Of a stretch of DNA of 43,644 nucleotides, positions 30,619 through 38,544 are shown piece after piece. The position numbers were made by a program, and so were the translations under genes. The notes below the pieces were generated by a model. The model was not told the DNA's origin. It worked only from the letters and a program-made list of their open reading frames with translations, and made no database searches. The stretch spans positions 1-43,644 of the forward strand of contig NZ_FZNL01000035.1 in NCBI RefSeq assembly GCF_900187965.1, in the 5' to 3' direction. Position 1 is the stretch's first letter. Each line of letters begins with the position of its first letter. The stretch is from Flavobacterium sp. ov086. Its GTDB lineage: Bacteria; Bacteroidota; Bacteroidia; Flavobacteriales; Flavobacteriaceae.

Positions 30619-31719
30619 TTAGTTTTCTGCTTTAACTTTTCTAATTCTCCAGGTAAATGTTTTTGGCATATGATTGCCCATAACATAACCCCAGGCTTCT
30701 AATAATTCAATTCGGTCGAAAATAATTTTTAAAATTGCTAAAAGCGGAATTGCTAAAAACATTCCCGAAATTCCTGCAGAAGCTCCTCCAATTATAATTC
30801 CGATGATGGATACAAAAGCATTAATTTCTACTTTAGAATTGATGATTAATGGTACAATTAGATTATTATCAATTAATTGTACTATGATATTTACTATAAG
30901 AATTCCCAGAATAATTGATGTTTCGGCAGAACCGGTTAAAGAAGCCAAAACAGTTATAATACCAGCAATCAGGATTCCGATGTAAGGAATGATATTTAAA
31001 ATTCCGGTTATCAAACCTAACAGGATAAAATATTTTACGCCAATAATCCAAAGTCCCAAACTTGTGAGCACAGATACTACAATCATTTCAATTATCAAAC
31101 TAACGATGTAGTTGTTTATAGATACTTTTATCTGAGATAAAATGTCTTTAAGAATACCATGATTTTCTTTGTCAATAAGTTTTGCGAGAAAAAGAACAAA
31201 ATGATCTTTATACAATAAAAACAAAAAAGTATAAATTGGTATAATCGTACAATCTAAAAGCAAATCTGTAATAGATACAATTGCTGAACCTAAGGTTACT
31301 TTTCCGTTCTGGACAGAATCTTTGGTCACATTATCCAGATATTTTTTTTGTTCACCAATACTTACATGAAAGTTATCTTTAATAAACTTGTGAATATCAG
31401 TAATAAAAACATTTGTGTTTTTCTTGATAGTCTCAAAGTCATTCGCCATATCTGTGACTTCGTAGGAAATAAAAATTAATATTCCCGCGATAAAAGTGGC
31501 AAAAATCAAAACACAAGTTATTGCTGCAAGATGTCTTGTAAACTTGAATTTTGTTTTCAGAAATGTAAATATCGGAAGCAATAAAACAGCAAACAAAAAA
31601 GCCATTAATACAGGTGTAATGATATCTTTTGCAATACAAAATATATAGGCAACAGAAATCAAACTTATTAGTATGCAGGAAATTTTTGCATAGAATGGCA
31701 ATTTAATTGGCTGAATCAT
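30619..31719 (-). CDS. AI-2E family transporter
   Basis: A 366-residue inner-membrane protein with about eight helices, of the AI-2 exporter/PerM family. Hallmarks are the N-terminal FYAKISCILISLISVAYIFC and the C-terminal GLITGILNIIPYIGILIAG (about 240-258) with GGASAGISGMFLAIPLLAIL later. A cytoplasmic or periplasmic helical segment lies at about 90-140 (DIHKFIKDNFHVSIGEQKKY). Members export signalling molecules or act as Na+/H+ antiporters; the substrate here is unknown. It is 84 bases downstream of the start of the barrel gene and 111 bases from the MscS-like gene, same strand. Confidence 0.85.
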   Translation of the reverse strand: MIQPIKLPFYAKISCILISLISVAYIFCIAKDIITPVLMAFLFAVLLLPIFTFLKTKFKFTRHLAAITCVLIFATFIAGILIFISYEVTDMANDFETIKKNTNVFITDIHKFIKDNFHVSIGEQKKYLDNVTKDSVQNGKVTLGSAIVSITDLLLDCTIIPIYTFLFLLYKDHFVLFLAKLIDKENHGILKDILSQIKVSINNYIVSLIIEMIVVSVLTSLGLWIIGVKYFILLGLITGILNIIPYIGILIAGIITVLASLTGSAETSIILGILIVNIIVQLIDNNLIVPLIINSKVEINAFVSIIGIIIGGASAGISGMFLAIPLLAILKIIFDRIELLEAWGYVMGNHMPKTFTWRIRKVKAEN

Positions 31720-31830
31720 TTTTATAGAGTTTTTTGATAAAACTAAAATTGGTTAAACAAATATTACACTTTATTTCAGTAATAACGTTTTAGCTTTTTT
31801 TCTATAGTTTATAAAATTCCCATTCAAATT

Positions 31831-32361
31831 TTAGTCATAAAACTCCTTGTCTTCATATTGTGCCGGCATAATCGAAATGCCTTTTTGCAGTAACAAATTG
31901 TTTGGAAAAATAATTCGTTCGCCTTCCTTCGTTTTCAAGTTGACATGAAATGCACTAATATCCTCAATTTCAGCTTCAATAGGGAAGTCTTTATCATGTA
32001 TTTTGATGGTATCTCCAATTCTAAACGGAAAGGAGAAAAACAAAATCATTCCTGAAGTAATATTGCTCAGAATAGACCATTGTGCAAACATTGCAACACC
32101 AATTACAGTTGCAATCGAAGAAACAGTTATGAAAATATCTTTCGTTTCAACGCCCCAAATCACGATCAGACTAATTGTAACTAAGATATTCATTAAGATA
32201 TGAATGTACTTTATGACGAGATTAGTTCGATGTTCTAATAACTGACTTGTACTGGCGTAGCGACGGATTAACTTAGCAATAATAACCCTCAATGCTACTA
32301 ATGCAAGTAGGAGAATTATGGTGCTTAAAATTTCCTCGCTATATTCTTTAAAAGAAAACAT
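31831..32361 (-). CDS. MscS-type mechanosensitive channel protein
   Basis: A 176-residue small membrane protein. There are helices at about 12-30, 48-68 and 80-105, then the MscS beta-domain (FPFRIGDTIKIHDKDF) and part of the C-terminal alpha/beta domain with TKEGERIIFPNNLLLQKGIS. It is shorter than E. coli MscS (286 aa), lacking most of the C-terminal cage, as in minimal flavobacterial members. Likely opens under hypo-osmotic stress to release solutes. It starts 10 bases after the Maf gene stop and belongs to the same operon. Confidence 0.85.
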   Translation of the reverse strand: MFSFKEYSEEILSTIILLLALVALRVIIAKLIRRYASTSQLLEHRTNLVIKYIHILMNILVTISLIVIWGVETKDIFITVSSIATVIGVAMFAQWSILSNITSGMILFFSFPFRIGDTIKIHDKDFPIEAEIEDISAFHVNLKTKEGERIIFPNNLLLQKGISIMPAQYEDKEFYD

Positions 32362-32371
32362 AATAAAATTT

Positions 32372-32956
32372 TTACACTAAAGTACTCAAATATTCGTAAA
32401 CTTTAGCGGTTGGTAGTCCCATAACATTGGTATAAGAACCTTCAACTTTTGCAACTGCCATGAAACCAAACCATTCCTGAATTCCATAAGCACCAGCTTT
32501 ATCATAAGGTTTGTAGTTTTCGATATAATATAAAATTGCTTCGTCTGATAAATCATTGAAAGTAACTTTGGTAATATCATGCAAAAGAGTAGAAGAGGAG
32601 CTCGTTTTAAAGCAAACCGAAGTAATCACATCATGCGTTTTATTCGACATTGATTTGATCATTTCATAAGCTTCTTCGGCATTTTTTGGTTTTCCTAATG
32701 CTTTATCCTCATGCCAGACAATCGTATCGCTGGTAACCAGAATTTCGTTTTCTTTTAATTCCCCTTCAAACGCACTTGCTTTTAATTCAGCCAGATAATC
32801 TGTAATTTCTACTGCTTTTAATTCAGGTGGATATATTTCTTCTACATCTTTTAATCTAATTTCAAAATCCAGATTTAAGTCCTTAAAGAATTGTTGTCTT
32901 CTTGGTGATCCTGACGCCAGAATTATGGTGTATTTTTTTAGTCTTTCTTTAAGCAT
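32372..32956 (-). CDS. maf: Maf-family nucleoside triphosphate pyrophosphatase
   Basis: A 194-residue house-cleaning enzyme that removes modified or excess NTPs, releasing pyrophosphate. Visible motifs are IILASGSPRRQQFF (about 11-24), TSDTIVWH (about 74-81) and GAYGIQEWFG (about 155-164). The pattern is like the dTTP/UTP pyrophosphatase subgroup (YhdE). In the cytoplasm, maf often sits beside cell-wall or lipid genes. It overlaps the prenyltransferase gene by 8 bases and ends 10 bases before the MscS gene, indicating one operon. Confidence 0.9.
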   Translation of the reverse strand: MLKERLKKYTIILASGSPRRQQFFKDLNLDFEIRLKDVEEIYPPELKAVEITDYLAELKASAFEGELKENEILVTSDTIVWHEDKALGKPKNAEEAYEMIKSMSNKTHDVITSVCFKTSSSSTLLHDITKVTFNDLSDEAILYYIENYKPYDKAGAYGIQEWFGFMAVAKVEGSYTNVMGLPTAKVYEYLSTLV

Positions 32957-33875
32957 TATAACGAATATTTAAGGTGATAACCAGAATTGATAGAATTCCG
33001 AAAAATAAAATCATTTTTAAAACAGTACTCAAATGATGAAATTCCTTTGGTGTTTTTGCATCAAATATCTTAACAATAAAGTACAATAACGGAGCCAGAA
33101 CAAAGGCAAAAGCATATAGCGTAACAAAAATAAGGTTATTTTTAAGAAAGTAAGTATTGATATAAAGCAAGCATAAGATAAACGGAATAATAGCAAATCC
33201 TAAAGCTATTTTTGCAGTACGGCTTACACCAATTGCAATTGGTAAAGTATTCATTCCTTGATTATAATCACCATTTACATCTTCGATATCTTTAACAATT
33301 TCGCGAATAAAATTAATCATAAAAGCAAACAAAGCATAATCCATTAAGATCGAAAATAAGCTTGCCATTTGTGCTTGGTTTTCAGAATTTGTAGCCGGAA
33401 ATATATCAAAAACTCCAATAATAATAACACTTAGAGCTAATGTTAAGGCCACAACAATATTACCCACAATCATAATTTGTTTTAATGTTGTAGAATAAAA
33501 ATAAAGCATCGATGCTATCAGAATGAAAATAGTTGCAAAACCCGGTCTTAAAATAACATTAGATAAATAAAAACCAATGGCAACACCTGTAATATTAAGT
33601 CCAATATAAATGTTGTATGCTAAAGTTTCGGAAATTCCTTTTCCAATTACAACGTCGTTTGGTTTATTGATTGTATCCGTTGCAACATCGTATATATTAT
33701 TTATCACATAACCCGCCGCAGCCAATAAAACAGTACTTAAAACTAATAATCCATATTGAAGATCAGATAGTGCCAAAGGAATATTTTGCTGTTTTAAAAA
33801 GGCATAACGAAACAAAACCTGCATAAAAGCAAGCATCAGTAAATTTTTATAACGAATAAGTTTGAGGAATATCAT
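32949..33875 (-). CDS. UbiA-family prenyltransferase (geranylgeranylglycerol-phosphate type)
   Basis: A 308-residue inner-membrane enzyme with about nine helices. The Asp-rich motifs are NNIYDVATDTINKPND (about 59-74) and REIVKDIEDVNGDYNQG (about 190-206), which bind Mg2+ and diphosphate. The closest group in Bacteroidota is annotated as geranylgeranylglycerol-phosphate geranylgeranyltransferase; whether a true archaeal-type ether lipid or a quinone is made cannot be seen. The start ATG directly follows a leader-type repeat (33876-33922). Overlaps maf by 8 bases. A 188-base repeat-rich gap separates it from kdsC. Confidence 0.88.
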   Translation of the reverse strand: MIFLKLIRYKNLLMLAFMQVLFRYAFLKQQNIPLALSDLQYGLLVLSTVLLAAAGYVINNIYDVATDTINKPNDVVIGKGISETLAYNIYIGLNITGVAIGFYLSNVILRPGFATIFILIASMLYFYSTTLKQIMIVGNIVVALTLALSVIIIGVFDIFPATNSENQAQMASLFSILMDYALFAFMINFIREIVKDIEDVNGDYNQGMNTLPIAIGVSRTAKIALGFAIIPFILCLLYINTYFLKNNLIFVTLYAFAFVLAPLLYFIVKIFDAKTPKEFHHLSTVLKMILFFGILSILVITLNIRYNA

Positions 33876-33922
33876 TTTTTAAGGTTCTGAGGTTCTTAGG
33901 GGCAAAGGTTCAAAGGTTTTTT
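33876..33922 (-). repeat. Leader-type repeat in front of the prenyltransferase gene
   Basis: On the minus strand the segment reads AAAAACCTTTGAACCTTT, then GCCCCTAAGAACCTCAG and AACCTTAAAAA, ending directly at the ATG. It is the same unit, in the same orientation to its gene, as the segment before the HAD gene at 14480-14526. Confidence 0.65.
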
Positions 33923-34056
33923 TCTTGTTTTTGTAAATCTTTGACAAAGTTAGTCGCAAAGTAGTCAAAAGTCTATAGACTAAAGTTTACAATCAAAAGT
34001 TTACAATCATTTTAAGTGTAACGACAAATCATTAACAATTAATAATTAACAATTCA
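33923..34056. repeat. Mosaic of small repeats between kdsC and the prenyltransferase gene
   Basis: The gap holds TTTGACAAAG (33941-33950), a perfect 12-bp palindrome AGTCTATAGACT (33970-33981), a direct repeat of AAAGTTTACAATCA (about 33983-34007) and an AT-rich AACAATT motif repeated four times (34029-34056). The TTTGACAAAG part also occurs in the element at 14361-14479. No gene is seen. Confidence 0.5.
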
Positions 34057-34063
34057 CAATTAT

Positions 34064-34591
34064 CTAATCGTGTTTTCCACTAAAATGTTCCATCCATTTT
34101 CCTTGCACCTTCATTACTTGCTCGATAACATCGCGTGCAGCACCTTTTCCGCCTTTTACGTGCGAAATGTAACGACAAATATTTTTAATTTCAGGGCTTG
34201 AATCTTGAGGACAAGTTGGTAATCCTACTAATTTCATAACATGAAAATCAGGAATATCGTCACCCATATATAACACTTCCTCGGGATTTATATTATAAAG
34301 ATCAGTGTATTCTTTAAAAGTTTTAACTTTATCAGGAGTTCCTAAATGAATATCCTTAATTCCTAAATTATGAAGTCTTATGCGAACGCCTTCGTTGCTT
34401 CCGCCAGAAATAATGCAAACATTATAGCCGCTTTCTACAGCTGCTTTCATTGCGTAACCATCACGAATATTCATCGTACGAAGAATTTCCCCTTCATTGG
34501 TTACAAAAACCGAACTGTCTGTTAGTACGCCATCAACATCAAAAACAAATGTTGTAATATCATTCATTATTTCTTTATAACTTTTTGCCAT
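34064..34591 (-). CDS. kdsC: KdsC-type HAD phosphatase (Kdo-8-phosphate phosphatase)
   Basis: A 175-residue cytoplasmic phosphatase that makes free Kdo for lipopolysaccharide. HAD motif I is FVFDVDGVLTDSS (about 16-28), motif II CIISGGSNEG, motif III with K84-type Lys in TPDKVKTF, motif IV YMGDDIPDFHVMK. The short C0 type without a cap matches KdsC length (about 170-190). It overlaps the DUF2520 gene by 17 bases, so translation is coupled. Confidence 0.88.
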   Translation of the reverse strand: MAKSYKEIMNDITTFVFDVDGVLTDSSVFVTNEGEILRTMNIRDGYAMKAAVESGYNVCIISGGSNEGVRIRLHNLGIKDIHLGTPDKVKTFKEYTDLYNINPEEVLYMGDDIPDFHVMKLVGLPTCPQDSSPEIKNICRYISHVKGGKGAARDVIEQVMKVQGKWMEHFSGKHD

Positions 34592-35336
34592 TATCTTGTA
34601 TAGATTGAGTTAGTAGTTTATATATATTCTTTTGATTTTCATTGTTTAAATACTCCAAATGTGACTCAATTGTGACGGTATCATTGCGTTTAGCAGGTCC
34701 GGTTTGTGCATCAATTGGATCAAGAGTTTTTATTTTTTCGGCAGTTTCCTGAATTAAAGGCTTCAAAACTTCAAATGGAACCTGATGTTCATCACAAATT
34801 TCCTGACCAATTTGGTATAAATGATTCGTGAAATTGTTCACAAAAACAGCCGAAACATGTAAGGCTTTCCTTTGAACTGAATTAATTGGAAAAACTGCAT
34901 TCGAAATACTTTTGGCAACAGATTCTAAAATCCTGAAATCAAAAGTATTCTCCGCTTCCAAACACATCGGAACGGTTGAAAAATCAATTTCTTTCTTTTT
35001 AGAAAATGTTTGAAGTGGATAAAAAACACCTTTTCTGTTTTTGGGGTCTAAAACATCAAGTGATGCAGCTCCCGAAGTATGTACCACAATTCGGTTTTGA
35101 AAAGGCAATTGCTTAGAAACTTCCGAAATTGCTTTGTCAGAAACGGCGATAATGTATAAATCGACTTCAATTAATTCGTTAAAATCATTTACAATTTTAT
35201 CAAAACTGATTAGGGAAGTTAAAGCCTCTTTTTTTCTCGAAAAAACCTGTACAATTTCAATAAGTTCACTTTTGGTGAAAGCTTTTATCAAATGTTGCGC
35301 AACATTTCCGGAACCAATTATCGTTATTCGAGTCAT
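34575..35336 (-). CDS. Rossmann-fold DUF2520 protein
   Basis: A 253-residue cytoplasmic protein. The N-terminal Rossmann domain starts with TIIGSGNVAQHLIKAF (about 5-20). The C-terminal DUF2520 domain (about 125-245) has RKALHVSAVFVNNFTNHLYQ. It resembles NADP-dependent dehydrogenases of the F420-dependent reductase group. The reaction is unknown. Operon leader: it overlaps kdsC by 17 bases. The nearest -7 box (35341-35348) would give a very short or absent leader. Confidence 0.85.
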   Translation of the reverse strand: MTRITIIGSGNVAQHLIKAFTKSELIEIVQVFSRKKEALTSLISFDKIVNDFNELIEVDLYIIAVSDKAISEVSKQLPFQNRIVVHTSGAASLDVLDPKNRKGVFYPLQTFSKKKEIDFSTVPMCLEAENTFDFRILESVAKSISNAVFPINSVQRKALHVSAVFVNNFTNHLYQIGQEICDEHQVPFEVLKPLIQETAEKIKTLDPIDAQTGPAKRNDTVTIESHLEYLNNENQKNIYKLLTQSIQDNGKKL

Positions 35337-35340
35337 AGCG

Positions 35341-35348
35341 CAAAATTA
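35341..35348 (-). promoter_or_regulatory. Possible promoter -7 box very close to the DUF2520 start
   Basis: The minus strand reads TAATTTTG, a TAnnTTTG match ending only 5 bases before the ATG at 35336. If used, the mRNA would have almost no leader. No -33 element is seen, so this could be chance. Confidence 0.3.
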
Positions 35349-35478
35349 GCATTATTTTTTTTAAAGAATAATGCTTTTAAATGATGACTGATGAATTTTA
35401 AAATTGTTTGTTTTAATTACTATAAATAAGTAAGATAAATACTTGTAAATAAATATTAAGAAATGTGTTGTTTTGACC

Positions 35479-35486
35479 TATTTTTG
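35479..35486 (+). promoter_or_regulatory. Promoter -7 box of the fibre-like protein gene
   Basis: TATTTTTG matches TAnnTTTG and lies 30 bases before the ATG at 35517. A -33 element is not clear. Confidence 0.5.
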
Positions 35487-35516
35487 CCCAACAAAATAAT
35501 CTAATTAATAAAAAAA

Positions 35517-36491
35517 ATGAAAAATAAATTTCTGGTACTTCCAATATTGCTTTTTTCCATAACATCCTTTTCACAACAGATAGGAGAAGGATTTCCATCA
35601 GATGTCATAAATGACTTTTCAGTGCCACTTAAATCAGGTATTTACAATGGTTATAATGGCAGTTTTACTGGTTTTATAGGACCTACTGCTGGTATAACTC
35701 CAGATGTAGGCAATCCATGGCAGCATTTATTTACTATGAGACACAAACAAACAAGTAATAATTACCAATTACAAATAGCTTCATCATTTGCCGTAAATGA
35801 TCGACTGTTTTTTAGAAAGATAGTTGGAGGAGATTTATCAGCAGTAAATACGGCATGGGTTGAATTAGCTACGCGAGGTATAAATACTTTTACAGGAAAT
35901 CAAGTTATAAATGGAAATGTTGGTATTGGAACTTCAGACCTTACTTCTAAACTTTCGATTGGTTCTAATCATGGAATTTTATTGTCTATTGGCAATTCAA
36001 CTTGGGCTAATAAATCAATTATTCAAACAAGCTGGAATTCACAATCAGGAGATTTTACGGATTTAAAAGTTCCAGGTGCTGCAAGTAATGATGCTTATAT
36101 TAGACTTATTATGAATGGGAATGTAGGTATTGGGACATTAAATCCTAAAAATAAACTAGACGTAAACGGCACAATTCATTCACAAGAAGTAAAAGTTGAT
36201 ATGCTTGGCTGGTCAGATTTTGTCTTTAAAAAAGAATATTATTTACCAACACTCGCAGAGGTAGAAAAACATATTAATGAAAAAGGACATTTAGAAAACA
36301 TTCCAAGTGAAGAAGAAGTTCTGAAAAACGGGATTAATTTAGGTGAAATGAACGCTAAGCTTTTACAGAAAATTGAAGAGTTGACGCTTTATATGATCAA
36401 TCAGAATAAGAGCATTGAATTTTTAAAAGAAGAAAATAAAAAGCAAAATGAAGAAATAAAAGATCTTAAAAAGACTTTAGTTTCTAAATAA
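35517..36491 (+). CDS. Fibre-like surface protein with C-terminal coiled coil
   Basis: A 324-residue exported protein. The signal peptide spans residues 1-19 (ITSFSQ). The first half resembles pyocin-knob/tail-fibre domains (FTGFIGPTAGITPDVGNPWQ and HLFTMRHKQTSNNYQLQI). The middle has the repeat GNVGIGT (twice), common in Bacteroidota adhesin-like proteins. The C-terminal part has the conserved block EYYLPTLAEVEKHINEKGHL and NLGEMNAKLLQKIEELTLYM, then a Glu/Lys-rich coiled coil to the end. The C-terminal block is the type that assists trimer folding in fibres. Ligand unknown; phage origin is possible but no phage genes are near. Confidence 0.75.
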   Translation: MKNKFLVLPILLFSITSFSQQIGEGFPSDVINDFSVPLKSGIYNGYNGSFTGFIGPTAGITPDVGNPWQHLFTMRHKQTSNNYQLQIASSFAVNDRLFFRKIVGGDLSAVNTAWVELATRGINTFTGNQVINGNVGIGTSDLTSKLSIGSNHGILLSIGNSTWANKSIIQTSWNSQSGDFTDLKVPGAASNDAYIRLIMNGNVGIGTLNPKNKLDVNGTIHSQEVKVDMLGWSDFVFKKEYYLPTLAEVEKHINEKGHLENIPSEEEVLKNGINLGEMNAKLLQKIEELTLYMINQNKSIEFLKEENKKQNEEIKDLKKTLVSK

Positions 36492-36496
36492 AATCA

Positions 36497-36537
36497 AAAA
36501 AGAAATCCGCCATATCACTTATAGCGGGTTTCTTTTT
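36497..36537. terminator. Bidirectional terminator between the fibre-like and GH28 genes
   Basis: AAAAAGAAATCCGC (36497-36510) pairs with GCGGGTTTCTTTTT (36524-36537), one G-U pair. It lies between convergent genes and has T-runs on both transcripts. Confidence 0.85.
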
Positions 36538-36543
36538 ATTCCT

Positions 36544-38232
36544 TTAGAATTTCACAGCATCTTTTGGTACAATTTCATTGATCGTAGTAATTTTAGAAAA
36601 ATCTAATTTTGGAGACGATGTAAATTGAATATTTTTAGAAAACTCTCCGTTAACAGAAATCGCTTTATCAGAAGTGGAAGTAAATTCTATGTTTTTAAAC
36701 GACATATTTTTTCCGTTATAGATCTCAAAAACAGTTGGTTTTTCGATGTCCAGTTTTACATTACTGATTTTGATTCCGTCAGCATCGATAATAGAAAAAC
36801 CATTTTCTGTTTTTGCAATTAAATTGGAGATTTCGATGTTTTTAAGATTCATTTCAGGCAAGCCTTGTAGAAAAACAGCCTGATACGCTCCTTTAATAGT
36901 AATGTTTTTTATCAAAATATTCCTGAACTGTGGCGTTTCTTCGTTTACAGGAAGTATTTGAGTATTAATTTTATTTCCTCCTTCGGCTAAAGCTTCAGCA
37001 ATGGATTTTCCACCATAATAAAGATCAAAAGAAATTGCCTGCGATGGAATATCAGTCATGAATATATCCGAGATGTAGATGTTTTCTACAATTCCGCCAC
37101 GTCCACGAGTGCTTTTAAAGCGTAAACCAACATCAGTTCCCATAAAAGTACAATTAGAAACGTGAAGGTTTTTTACGCCACCTGACATTTCACTTCCAAC
37201 CGTTACGCCACCATGTCCATGATAAACAATATTATTTCGCACAATGATATTTTCGCAGGGAACGGCACGATCACGGCCATCTTTATCTTTACCTGATTTA
37301 ATGCAAATAGCATCGTCACCTACATCAAAACTGGAGTTTTCGATAATTACATTTTTGCAGGATTCTACATCCAGACCATCGCCGTTTTGAGAATACCAAG
37401 GATTTCTAACGGTTACGTTTCGAACAATTAAATCTTCAACCATCAAAGGGTGAATATTCCATGCAGGCGAATTTTGAAATACCGGACCGTCAAATAAGAC
37501 TCTTTTACTATTTTGAATACTTACCAATACTGGACGTAGAAAGTCATGAATAGCTTCAAAATCTTCCTTGGTTTTTAGATCCAATCGAATATTCTGATCT
37601 GCGCCTTTTGAACCTTTTAAATATTGCTCTGATGGGTACCAAGAATCTTTTTTCTCATTAAGAACTCCGCCAGAAGCCACAAACTTTTTCCATTGTTCCT
37701 CTGTCAATTTGCTTTTTTTAACTTGCCTCCAGGCTTCACCGGAACCGTCCCAAACACCATTTCCGGTAAAAGCAATGTTTTCCAGATTTTTACCATAAAT
37801 AGGAGAGATGCATCTCCATGTATTCAAGCCTTCGAAACTGGTTTCGATAATAGGATATAAAATTTTATCTGTAGAAAATTTAATTAAAGCGCCGGTTTCA
37901 GCATGCAATTCGATGTTGCTTTTTAAGATAATTGGACCTGTAAGCCAGATTCCCGGAGGGATAATTACTTTTCCACCGCCTTTTTTGGTAAGCGCATCTA
38001 TAGCATCGGCGAAAGCCTTTGTATTTAGGACATAACCACCATTTACAGCACCAAAATCTTTTAGATTTACTACATTTTTGGGAATAACCGGTTCTTTTAC
38101 TTTCGCCATTTTAAACTCAATACCCTGATAATTATCTTTAGAATTTTGAGCTATTAAAACACCTGAACAGTTTATTATTAAAGCTGTCAGAACAATGTTT
38201 AATAGGTTTAGCAAATTGTTTTTTACACTCAT
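36544..38232 (-). CDS. Glycoside hydrolase family 28 (polygalacturonase-like)
   Basis: A 562-residue exported pectin-degrading enzyme with a signal segment (residues about 1-29) and a right-handed beta-helix. GH28 signature sites are all present: NGDGLD (283-288), GDDAICIKS (305-313), GHGG (339-342) and RFKS (371-374), so the catalytic Asp trio, His and Arg/Lys are intact. It cleaves galacturonan or rhamnogalacturonan; substrate choice cannot be fixed. Single gene in the window; no SusCD pair is nearby. A perfect LacI-type palindrome about 105 bases upstream suggests carbohydrate control. Confidence 0.9.
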   Translation of the reverse strand: MSVKNNLLNLLNIVLTALIINCSGVLIAQNSKDNYQGIEFKMAKVKEPVIPKNVVNLKDFGAVNGGYVLNTKAFADAIDALTKKGGGKVIIPPGIWLTGPIILKSNIELHAETGALIKFSTDKILYPIIETSFEGLNTWRCISPIYGKNLENIAFTGNGVWDGSGEAWRQVKKSKLTEEQWKKFVASGGVLNEKKDSWYPSEQYLKGSKGADQNIRLDLKTKEDFEAIHDFLRPVLVSIQNSKRVLFDGPVFQNSPAWNIHPLMVEDLIVRNVTVRNPWYSQNGDGLDVESCKNVIIENSSFDVGDDAICIKSGKDKDGRDRAVPCENIIVRNNIVYHGHGGVTVGSEMSGGVKNLHVSNCTFMGTDVGLRFKSTRGRGGIVENIYISDIFMTDIPSQAISFDLYYGGKSIAEALAEGGNKINTQILPVNEETPQFRNILIKNITIKGAYQAVFLQGLPEMNLKNIEISNLIAKTENGFSIIDADGIKISNVKLDIEKPTVFEIYNGKNMSFKNIEFTSTSDKAISVNGEFSKNIQFTSSPKLDFSKITTINEIVPKDAVKF

Positions 38233-38336
38233 TATTTTAGTTCTTTGGTTTTGTTAATTATGTCTTTTGCCTAAATTATAGCTTTAATTTGTATTAACAA
38301 TTCAATAACAAAGCTGTAAACACCGCAAATTGATAT

Positions 38337-38350
38337 TGTAATCGATTACA
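38337..38350. promoter_or_regulatory. LacI-type operator palindrome
   Basis: TGTAATCGATTACA is a perfect 14-bp palindrome with the central CG typical of LacI-family operators. It lies between the divergent GH28 and cytochrome c assembly genes, about 105 bases from the GH28 ATG and 195 from the other. GH28 is the likelier target because it is a carbohydrate gene. No LacI regulator gene is in the window. Confidence 0.55.
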
Positions 38351-38484
38351 CAAACATATAAAATTATATTGAAAAACAAAAAGATCACGCAATTCAATTT
38401 TATTTGTAAATATATTCTTGTCATTACAAGAATTTAAGCCACGAAACCATTCGCTTTTTAGTTTTTATTAACAAATGACAAATA

Positions 38485-38513
38485 TTGGAACTCAACATTT
38501 TTAAGTACTTTTG
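38485..38513 (+). promoter_or_regulatory. Promoter of the CcsA/ResB gene
   Basis: TACTTTTG at 38506-38513 is a TAnnTTTG box, with TTGG at 38485-38488, 17 bases upstream. The ATG at 38545 follows after 31 bases; the frame's earlier start at 38485 would lie inside the promoter. Confidence 0.65.
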
Positions 38514-38544
38514 TGGCACTTTTATACAATGTAATTCCCTAAAA

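Noticed and set aside
35517..36491. Prophage remnant
   Set aside because: Only the fibre-like protein suggests phage; it has a signal peptide and housekeeping neighbours.
38485..38544. Upstream start of the cytochrome c assembly gene
   Set aside because: The promoter boxes lie inside that extension.
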